This document shows, one piece after another, positions 1 to 10,405 of a stretch of 64,000 nucleotides of DNA; the stretch's first letter is position 1, and the number at the start of each line of letters is the position of its first letter. The DNA lies in assembly GCA_013407085.1 (NCBI GenBank), contig JACCGJ010012925.1, positions 1-64,000 of the forward strand, in the 5' to 3' direction. The notes beneath the pieces are model-generated. The model was not told the DNA's origin, searched no databases, and saw nothing but the letters and a program-made list of their open reading frames with translations. Source of the DNA: Atriophallophorus winterbourni (lineage: Eukaryota > Platyhelminthes > Trematoda > Plagiorchiida > Microphallidae). Both the position numbers and the translations under genes were made by a program.

Positions 1-1852
1 AAGCATGATACCTGCTAATTTTCCATTGAATCTTAAATAGGCTAATTTTAAATTCATACGAAGTAAATAGACTCAAATCTCGTAAGTCTAATTTTTTAAC
101 CCCTTTATTTTCATACACCACGTTAATAGTGAATGTTTTCAGAAACTATATCTGTTTACATCTTTAATATTTACACAAAGATTTGATAACCAAACATATT
201 CCAAGCACTATTTATAAAAATTATACTACCATTTTGTTTAAAAATAAAATGATTAAAAGAATTATAATTCATGAGCCAAGCTTTCCAAGCCATCGTTCTC
301 TCAGCAAAATGAAACTAATAAATTGTAATAACTACAAAATTATAATGTGAGGTTGAAGATCGAAATTCATTTATATCCAAACAACTGAGTTTCAAAAGAA
401 TCAGAAGCAAGGACATCAGGAACACTGAGTTTTACTTACTGATACTCTGTCCCACAATAATAGATGCAAATATACTCGAAGTGATATATGGCTCTCCGAA
501 AATACATTCAACAAACACGATTTGATAAATGGGTAGCTCAATTGGCAAACGCGTCATGATTTGCGCACAGTCAGTGTATTTGTCGATCCATCGATTATGG
601 TAAATCGAATGTGTTTGGTTTCGGTTGACGTATACTTTTCAAGTTTTGCCTTCGAATTGATTATCCTTCATTTTCATATCTCTTCATATTCTTTCCGATA
701 TTCAGCACACAACTTGTGTTGATGGAAAAAAACGATTCCATTTATCCAATTACCATCAGAGACAAGCACATTGAGCGCATTCCATGAGCACGAAGTATAT
801 TAGTTTCCATCACTAAAACACATTAAAACCATATAATTAAGTAATGAGAATTTGTATTCAATTTCAATTTAATTTGTTTGAATGAAATAAATGACGCTGT
901 ATATAAGGTTGAACGTTTACCACGTTTTCAAACTTGTTATCTGTTTGTTTCGTAAATAATATTTTCATTCATTAATTTATTGGTTTGGAGAAATAACCAG
1001 AAATTATATATGATAAATATAATTTCTCATCTAATATTTATGCGAGAATATGAATATTTTGGTTGAAATAGGTTAGAGATAATTTAGTACGTCATTCACA
1101 ATTACAGATGCTTTGTGACATTAATTGCCCCTGATTGATACGTGGTTACACACAAGACTATTCTCCTGCAAGAATTACTGAATGTATAATTGCTTAGCCG
1201 CTCTACAATCATTTTCATGAAGCGATTAAATTGCGTGGTAATAATAATCCATCATTCCTGGATTTAATACCCATGAATAAAGAACACATCTTTTGTAATT
1301 TAAGCACTGAAACGCCGCATATCCAATACAACATTTTTTGCAACCTTGTGACTACTAACACTTGGAATTTCCTTATGACAGAGGATCTTGATATTGCTTG
1401 GTTCATGTTTGTCGATATGTGGCACATCCTAAATGAACAAGCTTTAACATGGAAAGCCAATGTTATCAAACAGTTTCCATCATTTCGACGCAGCAGAACA
1501 CGGATGTTCATCATGTTCATTATGGTGTATGTTTAAATTTTGCTAGATAACCTCAAATTTGAAAGGCTATAGACACTTCAAATTTCATTGCAAATTACTC
1601 TGTCCTGAAGATATGCTTTTTCATCAAACAAAGCTGATCGCTATGTTTTGTCGAATAAAGGTGGCTTGTATCAACGTGTTATTGCATAACGGAGAGTACA
1701 AAACATTATTTCAGATAAATTAACCACCACAGCAAAATGGGCATCTGATGCTTTACGGTCTTATTTCTCTCCCATTTTAGCACTATGTATGCTAATATGC
1801 TACTTTACTTTGGCACCGTAAGAACTCCAGTTTTCTATTATCACCATATCGT
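1..1852. other. gene-free AT-rich stretch
   Basis: I see no gene, RNA or recognisable repeat here. Two fully overlapping opposite-strand frames at about 1215-1536 have no family signature and look fortuitous. A tRNA A-box-like string near 537-550 is discussed among the rejected items. Confidence 0.5.
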
Positions 1853-2021
1853 AGGCACCTCTTCCTAGTTTGTCTTTGCTTGCTCTTCTATAGAATCCGA
1901 AGCTATTTAAGTCCCATCCTTTTCTATCTTTTAGAATTTTACATTCTCATGGTTGTGTGGAAGTTAAGCATTTGGTACGTGCTACCGGTGTAATGCCGTC
2001 TGTAATGATGATGATGATGAC
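1853..2021 (+). repeat. retroelement 3' end with ATG/GAT-repeat tail
   Basis: This segment recurs at 16302-16476 with clear similarity. Both copies start with GTAGGCACCTCTT, share a stretch reading TCATGGTTGTGTGG followed by AGTTAAGCATT, and end in a short run of GATGATGATGA. A shared body ending in a simple repeat is typical of non-LTR retrotransposon or SINE 3' ends. No coding part is attached, so the parent family is unknown. Confidence 0.6.
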
Positions 2022-3539
2022 CACATCGTAAAGCCTTAAATCTTTCCAGATTACTATAACTTCAATGCTCCGAGTATCGACTACGTACCAGCAATTTATT
2101 CTCGGTGCACTACCTTACCGTCAGAGAAAATCTTATTTTGCATACCGAATCCTGATGGAACCGCGTCATCCTAGCAAATTAATATTACCGTTGTCTTATT
2201 AATCAAAACTGCGGCAACCGCTTCAAAATTACACATTAACAGATTAGATTCGATTGCCACATTTACGTTTTCTCACTTTGCATTTGCAATCTCTGGAATT
2301 CTTTTCCCACTGAAATTGTCGACGCACCGTTTCTTCTTGTCTTTATGCATCTTTTCGACTCTCACATATTCTTAACTTCTTGTCATGATTAATTTTTTTT
2401 CTCTTTTTTCTCTATCTTAACTTTTTGAGACTTTACCGGAGGACGCGGTGGGTCGTACTGCATTAGCACATGTTGTTTTTGTTTGATGGTGAAGTCTATA
2501 TGCGATTCAGGCTCGCTATAAGGCCTTCTAGTTAATCATATCCGACCCACTATACAAAATATCCGACGGTTCTCTCCAAACTTGTAAGCTTTTTCAACTG
2601 CGATAAACTTTTATTCTATCGTTCTATTGTCTGAATATATATAATGTTGAATATACCTGAGATTGAGCATCAAAGGCATGAATTGTGTTACAGTGCGTTT
2701 ATAGTTTGTAATTTTACTTGTTTTGTCATATATAGTGTGAGTTTCACTGCTACCTGGTGCATTTTTCGTTCGAAAAAATTCTCTGTTAAAACTCACACGA
2801 GTATTGCTCTCCCTGCTTATCTCGGAATGAAAATGTTTGAAAACAATGATGCGTAAAAACTTGTGGAATTTCTTCAAATTACGACCCATACCAGTTATTT
2901 ATTGAGCTTACAGAATATGTTAAAATGAGATAACGAAAATTTGAAGGAACAAGCGAAGAATCCATAAGAGATCTATTATTGAAAGTTCTACATCTCAAAC
3001 CAAAACGGTTTACGCTCATATAAACAAACGACATTTTGTTTCTAACAGTCGACAATAGTGGCAAATATACTACAGATTCCTCAAGAGATGAAACTATGGC
3101 AGACAGTTTTTACCATGCATTAATGCCAAACTGTCCGGTGTTATACACATTAGCGCGACCGAGATTGCAATGCTGGACAATATTCCTTTCAAGACAGAAA
3201 TTGATCGTGGTCAACGTAGAGATCTTGACACAACATAGTCACATGGATGAGACGGAATTCACCCTGAAATACTCTAACAAGTTGTTACCTGTCCCCTGAT
3301 TTGCGTTAGCGAAAAGTCACTTTTGGCATGTAAACTACCTGTCCAATAGAAATATAGTGTTAATAAGCCATTTAACAACAGACTGACAAGCACAAACCGG
3401 GTAATTGCAGTCCAGTATATCTTGTAAAGCGTAGTAATGAGAGTTATGTTTATCAAGGGGGCATAAATAGACCAGCATAGCGTAGGTTTGTCAAGATTCA
3501 ATCATGTATAAACAACCTCATAACCATAAGAGAAGCTTA
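2022..3539. other. no recognisable gene
   Basis: Several frames of 60-90 codons on both strands have no recognisable motif. The last few hundred bases may be the extremely decayed 5' part of the LINE that becomes readable from 3540. Confidence 0.4.
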
Positions 3540-4480
3540 AACAGAATCGTTCGACAGAGTTAACCATCAAAATCTGCTGCATCGATCGAGAGAGAATGGC
3601 CTTGAAGTCTCGCTTCTAAAATAACTTCGCAGTTTTTCGGAAGATCTCAACCACGATGTTTAAAACAACAGGACTCTTGCTTACTGAAAAACTGGAAGCA
3701 AGGGTGGGTCCTAGGTCCTTTTCTGTTTTTGCTTTACGTAAATGATGTAACACGTAGTCTACAATCAGTTTGTTCAATGTTTGCGGACGATCTAAGAATA
3801 TGGCGCACAGTCGTGTCACTGTGTGATCAAAAAGTCTTACAAGACGATATCGACACCATCAGCGGATGGGCATTAGTCAATCAACTTATGGTGAACGCTG
3901 CCAAAATGAAAAATTTGTCAATAGACAACACCAAGCAATTCTTTTATAACATGGATGATATGAAGATCCAGAAATTTACGGAGAATCGTGATATGAGTAC
4001 GATTGTGATTTTCACTTTGTAAACTGCATCAAACACAGCTTTAGTACGAACGAAAACCTATCGTCGCCTATGGACCCTAAAAAGAACTTCTGCTGACTGG
4101 TCTGTTATAATGACCAAACTACTCTTTAGCACATACTGTCGACCAATCTTTGAGTATGGTAGCATATCGGCACGAAAGCCGAGGAAAATCTTACCAAAAT
4201 ATTTTAACGACTTGCAAACAGATTTTGTAAAACACAACGGGAACTGCCATAGCCAGAACGATGTCTGAAGATGAATATCTTTTCACTGGCATACCACATC
4301 GTTCTTGTTGGTATAATAACTCTAGAAAAGAACGGTTTTTTCTCATCTCAGATCGCTTTATATAGTTTCCACTGATTGTCGAACAAAGGGTGACCGATTC
4401 AGAGAACAGATTGTCTCGGACATTGGTATGGATTTTTACGACATGTTACTGGAAATTGTAAAACACCTATGACTGATGTG
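3540..4480 (+). mobile_element. decayed CR1-like LINE, reverse transcriptase fragment
   Basis: The three frames read in turn as a LINE reverse transcriptase. FDRVNH (palm start) lies near 3550, then VLGPFLFLLYVNDV near 3708, then the catalytic FADD as MFADDLRIWR near 3779-3808. The C-terminal thumb follows (LLFSTYCRPIFEYGS near 4110-4160). Stops and frame changes are frequent, so the copy is dead. No 3' tail is identifiable; the decayed C-terminal region fades out near 4480. Family (CR1/Jockey group) is inferred from the motifs. Confidence 0.8.
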
Positions 4481-4924
4481 GTTGAAGCTCAATGCTTGTA
4501 AGTGTTCAAGAATGGTATCGGAAAATCTATATCGTTTGAAAATGAAAACGATTTTCGATGCCAAATTCACCTACCAGGATATTATAGAAGATGGAAATTT
4601 ATGTCAGAACACAAAAGAGATCAAATTTAATTTTTATTTTCCTTCTGATTCAAGTACAACTGCATTTTATTGCTTAATAGTTCAATAGTTTAAGCTGACA
4701 GTTTCAAGTTATCCGTTTGTGGAATGCTTCAATATTGCTTATTCTGTTTTTTACCACAAATTCAGTTGCATGCCTGCAAAAGCTGCTCGTTAAAAAGTAC
4801 CGCTTTTCTTGAAAGATATCAATGGCGTGTGAAACTTTAGAGATCTTCACTGATTTATACATTTCATACCATAATGCTCAAATACCTGTCGGGTTAAAAA
4901 ATATTAGATTTACATAGTTTACGT

Positions 4925-5832
4925 AGGTAAATACACTATGTTATCGTCGCCGAACCATTTTCCAGAACGAATGGAACAAATTCCTCGATTGGACGGTAAA
5001 ATAGCAGCTTCCTGTAAACCGACAGAAATGCGCTGTAATGCTTTCAGGGCCAAGCACGCCTGAAGGTGCGTACTTCCTCGGGGATCATCAACTGAAGTGG
5101 GTTGATACTGAACGTGACCTGGGTACAATTGTGACTCGGACTCTTAAATCGAAGGAGGATACGAACAGAAAAGCTGCTGCTGCAAACCGCGCATGGTGGG
5201 CTATTAGTCGGTCGTTTTCGGCGATTACTCCACAAATGTTTCGCATTCTTTATTCCACATACGTGAGACCAGTTTTGGAATATGGTTTGCCAGCCACCTA
5301 TCCTCAAACTAAGGGAGAACGTGACCAGTTGGAAAAATTGCAAAGGCGGGCGACGAAACGAGTACAAGGATTGAAATCAATTCCTTATGTGGAAAGAGTT
5401 CAACGCCTCAACCTCATGTCGCTCAGTATTCGGCGTGTGCGCTACGACCTGCTGCTAACTCGTCGCATATTACTGGGAGCTTATGGTGACGAGCTGCGCG
5501 AGTTTTTCCCTTTCGTGACGGACTCAAGAACCCGTGGCCATGCTCTAAAGCTTCAAAAGCGAAGGACACTACGCCTACCTCAGGGATTCACGCTCTCAAC
5601 AAGAATTGTTAACTTGTGGAATGCGCTTCCGGAAGAGGTTATCTCAGCGAGCTCTGAAAACCAATTCAAGCAACATTTGGATAAGGTATTGCCTGTAATC
5701 ACGGCGAAGCTGAACAAAACTGGACAGGATTTCTTTAACTGACGTTCTCCTGGACTAAGTTGCGGATATAAAGAGATGCGGCTTACAAGGGCTTGACCAT
5801 CTGTCGTCTATCAAGAAGAAGAAGAAGAAGAA
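4925..5832 (+). mobile_element. 5'-truncated LINE, ORF2 C-terminus and 3' end with AAG tail
   Basis: An open frame at 5038-5742 gives about 234 residues matching the region after the catalytic core of LINE ORF2. It includes LGDHQLKWVDTERDLG, the thumb motif STYVRPVLEYGLPA and the RRATKRVQGL segment. The coding match continues upstream to about 4960 with one stop. A short 3' UTR runs to an AAG repeat at about 5812-5832, taken as the 3' tail. The truncated 5' end is typical of target-primed retrotransposition. It belongs to a different family from the 32.9 kb copy, judging by sequence and tail. Confidence 0.85.
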
Positions 5833-6765
5833 CCCAGCATCATTAACATGGCGAAGAAAATTTAACACAGCCCAAGTCAGCGACAAAATTCTTCTTTGAT
5901 GCCTTGTTAAAATTAGAAATATTTGAAATGCAACCATTTAAGTTGACTGAACCATTTATGCTGGGGTGGAAATGAGCAAAGAGATTGTGCAGTTTCGGGT
6001 AGGTGCAAATATGATTGATTATATTTTGTAAGCCTATTCGTGCAGGCGTTCGATCAATAGGGAAACATGAAATGACATGTTGTTCTCAAAATTCTATGAA
6101 AATGTCTCGGAAGAAGTTTCATGCTATCTTTTGAATTTTCCCATCCAGAACTATACACATATTTGTAATTAAAATTTTTGCTCCTAATTTCTGCCACGGT
6201 ATCTGTAAATATCTGGCTAACTTATTACAAGATATTGTTCAATGATTTTGCCTGACGCCCTTATCGATCTGATGTGAATTATAACACAAACTTTCAGTAA
6301 GAAATTATTTTAGCGTAAATTTGTAACACTAAATGACATGTTGTTATTAAAACATAATCACGATATGTGATATTTAAGTTAGCCTATAACATCCAATTTT
6401 ATCGGAGACCATTGATTATATGGAATTGACGCACATAAAATTTCTGAGTCTTGTATCTATTCCTGATTATTATTTTGGGTTTTACAATATGAATAACGCT
6501 ATGTGATGTAACGTAAAGGACAACGTTACAATTAAGGTACGATCCGGATAACAGATTTGTTCACGAATTCGAACTATATGTAACTGCTTTCGAAAACATG
6601 CTCTTAAATGGCATGAAGTTTCAATTTTAGAAATGAGGATAACTTTTCAAAATACAGAAAAATTATATGAAATGTGTATAGTATAGTTTTATCTAACAAT
6701 TCATATGGAATTAACGTTTGAAAATTGGCTTCAACATAACATTATGGTGCTCAATCTTAGTGGGC
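5833..6765. other. no recognisable gene
   Basis: AT-rich sequence without motifs I can identify. Confidence 0.4.
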
Positions 6766-7300
6766 CTTGAACCCTGTGCAACAGTGGCATTCAAGTATAA
6801 TCTTGTTCACCATTTATCCACTGTTTCAAGGCTCACTGAACCTAATCTTCCTGTCTCGAACTGTTGACGGCAAACAGCCAGAAACCGGTAGTGGAGTGTA
6901 ATTTCGGGGGATGTGAGCAACACATCACTTTGCGTATAGTATAGTTTTCTATAGCAATTCATGTGGAAATAACGTTGAAAAATTGGCTTCAACGTAACAT
7001 TGTGGTGCTCAATCCTCGCTTTTACCAGTGAGCCTTGAAACAGTGATGAAGTGGTAAACAAAGTTATACATGTATGCCACTGTTGAATGGGGTTCTTACA
7101 AAGAAGCAAGATGTTCAAATACCAAACCACAAAGTGATTTCTCGCCAAGCATTCCATTTGCTCATAAACGACCAATATATCATGGTGCTAACATCCCCTC
7201 CATCGCACACCGAACGCGGTTTGCCGTCATCAGGTAAAGACAGTGAGATCAGTTTAAGTGAGCCTTACAACAGTGGTGAAGTGTTAAACAAAGGTATAAT
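6766..7300. repeat. hammerhead repeat family A, inverted pair of copies
   Basis: A plus-strand copy (about 6770-6930) carries AACAGTGGCATTCAAGTATA, GGCTCACTGAACC and a mutated hammerhead core at 6861-6890 (CTGTTGA instead of CTGATGA). From about 7015 two antisense partial copies follow, recognised by AGTGAGCCTT at 7028 and 7257. The second has CTGATGACGGCAAAC on the minus strand at about 7220-7236 and is then cut off. The repeat unit is the one described at 8100-8460. Confidence 0.75.
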
Positions 7301-7737
7301 TAATTGTTTTTGTTGAATTGGGTTCTTAAGAAGAATCATAATGTTTTAATAGATAAATTCGAAGTACTTTACCATTTTATTTAAGAACAATATGGCTATC
7401 AACCTCCATGTACCAGATAGATATAGGCAATGTACTGAACTCAACATTCTACATTCTCCATCATTTTCACAAACTCACTAAAACTTCAGATGCCCATCAG
7501 ATTGCCTCAAGATGATTTCCGCTTGAATAAGAATGATTATCTTTCCCTAAGGACGCGAAAGTATTGATGAACTATATCTTAGCACAATCTTTTTGTTCAA
7601 GTAAAATCACTGTAGCGTGTGTAATAATATAAAGCATACCAAAATCATACAATAGCGGATAAAAACAGCGGTCAAATGATTTTCAAATAAAAATTAATGG
7701 AATACATATTTGCAAGCATTTCCATCACACACAGCTA
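7301..7737. other. no recognisable gene
   Basis: No coding or repeat signature seen. Confidence 0.4.
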
Positions 7738-7900
7738 ACAACCGTTTTCGTGCTGTTTGCACGTATCAGTTATATTCTGGTCCGTACGACCAGCATAGGA
7801 AACAGTGGAAAATTGTTAACCCTTTCGAAATTGATATCTACTATTGAATAGGGCTCGTACGACAAACATTTTGAATCACACGTGCCCACAAAAGTGCGAA
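7738..7900 (-). repeat. degenerate hammerhead repeat family B copy
   Basis: On the minus strand 7741-7768 reads CTGATAC, GTGC, AAACA, GCAC, GAAAA. This is the family B hammerhead with an intact helix II (GTGC/GCAC) but changed core residues 8 and 9. Flanking TGGTCGTACGGACCAG resembles the TGGTCGTAC segment of the copies at 17.2 and 19.1 kb. It is probably inactive. Confidence 0.6.
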
Positions 7901-8135
7901 AGATTTTAAGTGCATCGGCTTGAAAAAAAAGATTTGTGCTGCTTGCGCTCATCAAGATTGAAGCAATACAACGTAAATACACATGCATTGAAACGGTCTA
8001 AAATAGTACGATGCCTAATTCTGAAAATACTGTCCTAACTAGATGAGCGCAAACAGTAGGACTCCGGTCGTAGGGTGTGTATGATGATAATACATGTGAA
8101 TATGGTTGAAGGCTCACTGAACCTAATCTTACTGT

Positions 8136-8177
8136 CTCCACCTGATGACGGCAAACAGCCAGAAACCGGTAGTGGAG
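8136..8177 (+). ncRNA. minimal type-I hammerhead ribozyme motif (family A)
   Basis: Helix I is CTCCAC (8136-8141) with GTGGAG (8172-8177). The core is CTGATGA (8142-8148) and GAAA (8162-8165). Helix II is GGC/GCC with an AAACA loop. Helix III is the ultra-short ACCGGT, and the cleavage site would follow GTA at 8171. All nucleotides usually required for catalysis are present. The pair closing helix II is C8149 opposite A8161 instead of the usual G-C, so activity may be weak. Prediction from pattern only. Confidence 0.7.
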
Positions 8178-8375
8178 TGTAATTTCGGGGGATGTGAGCA
8201 ACACATTACTTTGGTTATCCACAAGCGCCTTGAGTGCTTAACCAAGAATCACTTTGTGATTCTGTGTTTACATCGTGGTTCGTTGTAGAACCCTATGCAA
8301 CAGTGGCATTCAAGTATAATCTTGTTTACCATTTATCCCCTGTTTCAAGGCTCACTGAACCAGTAATCTTACTGT

Positions 8376-8416
8376 CTCCACCTGATGACGGCAAACAGCC
8401 AGAAACCGGTATGGAG
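8376..8416 (+). ncRNA. hammerhead ribozyme motif, second unit of the dimer
   Basis: This repeats the 8136-8177 motif with CTGATGA at 8382-8388 and GAAA at 8402-8405. One G is missing at the start of the 3' strand of helix I (GGTATGGAG), which shortens that helix. Possibly impaired. Confidence 0.65.
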
Positions 8417-8460
8417 GTAATTTCGAGGGGGTGTGAGCAACACATTACTTTGGGTTGAAT

Positions 8461-9224
8461 ATCTTCTAGACTTTCGGAAATCGACTTTGAAATGTGTAAT
8501 GACACTTATTTAATGATGAACTAAAATATTACTTAATATACGCTCTGTATTTTTTATTTTACTTAAATGAATTGAAGGACTATCAGCAAGAATAAAGTAA
8601 AATACCATTGTGGTTTTTTCATAACTTCTTGCTAATACGTTAAATTTGCTTCCCTATGCAGCAGTAAGTTTCCCACTATTATCACACACTGTTATGAATA
8701 GCGAAAGTCAGTTTGTATTTGACAAATTATTGAGATAATAAAATGATTAACATCTAGTTCCTTAATAAATTAACAAAAAAATACTAATTCTTCAAAATGA
8801 CCGCTGAACTTCTCATGCCTAGCGAACACTGATTAACATAATCTTGATTGTTGCACGTTATTTCGAATAGACTCAATGAATTATTCAAATCTTACGAAGC
8901 CATCACAAAATATGTGATTCCCCTAACTGAATATAAAACTAGGCCCGCTCTGTTATTATTACCGTGCAAACACAACACCACGGATGATTTGATAACTAGT
9001 TGACCGCTGACTGTTGAATCGGACTATAACAACGTGCCATTTCACCTTTTTTGTAGCTAATTTACAAGAAATTCATTCGAAGTTATTGAAATGAAATCAA
9101 GGTATGTCACAATTTACGTACCGATGCATTGAGTTTCGCTTTTTAAATGATTAATCCTGATATCAACATAAAATAACTAGTTCACAAAATCAGAAACGTT
9201 TTTATAAATAGCTTTCTGTTTCAA
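8461..9224. other. no recognisable gene
   Basis: No coding or repeat signature seen. Confidence 0.4.
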
Positions 9225-9863
9225 ACTCATGGTCGCCATGGCTTAAAAAAGATGTTGCGACTTTGCAACGAATATATCATCGAGCTACCAAACTTGTCAC
9301 TGGACTCAGCCGGAAACCCTAAAATGAGCGAATCAAAACGCTAAATTTATTTGATTATCCACGTCGTCGTATCCGAGGCGATTTGATTTTGGTTTACAAT
9401 ATTTTGAATACTGAAAATCACCCTCTACAATGCTTATTGAATCTACGGAGCTCGCATAATACAAGAGCTCACACATTTACTCTAACTGTCCCTCACTCGA
9501 GACTCAACTGCAGACGACATTTTTTGCCGTGCGAGTTTGTTTTACTTGGAACAATCTGCCAGATAATGTTGTAAACTCACCAAACCAGCAAACTTTCAAG
9601 AGAAGCCTTGATGCCTTTTTGACCCTAAACCCGTGCATCGAAGAAAACTATACATCCCAACAACATACACCTACATATGTTATCCCACCAATCGAAAACA
9701 ATTTCTGCCCTTTGGATATTTACTTGATTCTTGAACTGCTCAGTAAGCAATCTAATCCCATTTTTGCTTGTTATATTATTCGTTGTTGTCATATTATTCT
9801 GTGGTTTTTTGTAAAGCTATATGCCTTTTAGACCATTAAAGTTGAATTGAATTGAATTGAATT
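9225..9863 (+). mobile_element. LINE 3' fragment with TTGAA-repeat tail
   Basis: The sequence encodes the end of a CR1-like ORF2. WSPWLKKDV is at about 9228, then QRIYHRATKLVTGL, then RRRIRGDLILVYNIL at about 9363-9410, then SRLNCRRHFLP. One frameshift falls near 9535, after which the ORF ends in another frame. The 3' UTR contains GTAAAGCTATATGCCTTTTAGACCATTA at about 9811-9838, then the tail AATTGAATTGAATTGAATT up to about 9863. Antisense 3' ends of the same family lie in the LRR gene introns. Confidence 0.9.
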
Positions 9864-10393
9864 ATTATATTGTGATGTCTCAGATCAATAAACAAATATA
9901 AAAATTATCAAAGCAAGTGCTTTTTCAATATTAAACGCATCATTTGTTGCAAGCATTTACAAGCGCTTATCGGCTCAACCATTTTGAAAAAGGTGACAAT
10001 GTTGTTGCAATCAATATACTTCTACAATCTTCCTAATTTCTGAATTTGGTGCACTGATTGATCTATATTAACGACCTGCGAATCTTTTGTTATCAATGAT
10101 TAGAAGAGTAAGTATATCAGAATTTAAATATGAATTGACTGCAACAGAAACGTAAAACAATCGACTGAAATTAAGCACCAACTTTTCAAGCTAATTTCTA
10201 ATTCAATTACATTAATTTGAGCCTTTCCTTTATTATGACCATCTACAGTGTGCAGTCATTTAATTAGCTATAACCACACAGAATTTAACCTCAAATATAT
10301 CATTCTGCTCGCAGTTGCTGCCTGTATTTATTCAAGTGAATATTGCACTCACACCTTTTCTATCATCTTCCATCATCTTCTAAATATTATCGA

Positions 10394-10405
10394 TTTTTCA
10401 GTAAC
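10394..10405 (+). promoter_or_regulatory. 3' splice acceptor four bases before the LRR start codon
   Basis: A pyrimidine-rich run ends in TTTTTCAG at 10401, followed by TAAC and the ATG at 10406. This is either the end of a 5' UTR intron or a spliced-leader trans-splice acceptor, as flatworms use. The sequence alone cannot separate the two. Confidence 0.55.

Larger units (their letters stand above)
8100..8460 (+). repeat. hammerhead repeat family A, head-to-tail dimer (about 240 bp period)
   Basis: Two hammerhead motifs in the same orientation lie exactly 240 bases apart (CTGATGA at 8142 and 8382). They are separated by one full unit containing the hairpin AGAATCACTTTGTGATTCT (about 8246-8264), AACAGTGGCATTCAAGTATA and GGCTCACTGAACC. 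Short tandem non-coding units each carrying a minimal type-I hammerhead are the organisation known from retrozymes and from hammerhead SINEs such as schistosome Sm-alpha. Other copies in this window: 6.8-7.3, 34.9, 38.7 and 44.9-45.4 kb. Confidence 0.85.

Noticed and set aside
530..615. tRNA-like string GGGTAGCTCAATTGG (A box) followed by GTCGATCCATCG
   Set aside because: No consistent acceptor or anticodon stem can be folded. Chance or a very decayed tRNA-derived piece.
1215..1536. Two overlapping 101-codon frames on opposite strands
   Set aside because: Mutual overlap and no family signature suggest chance openness.
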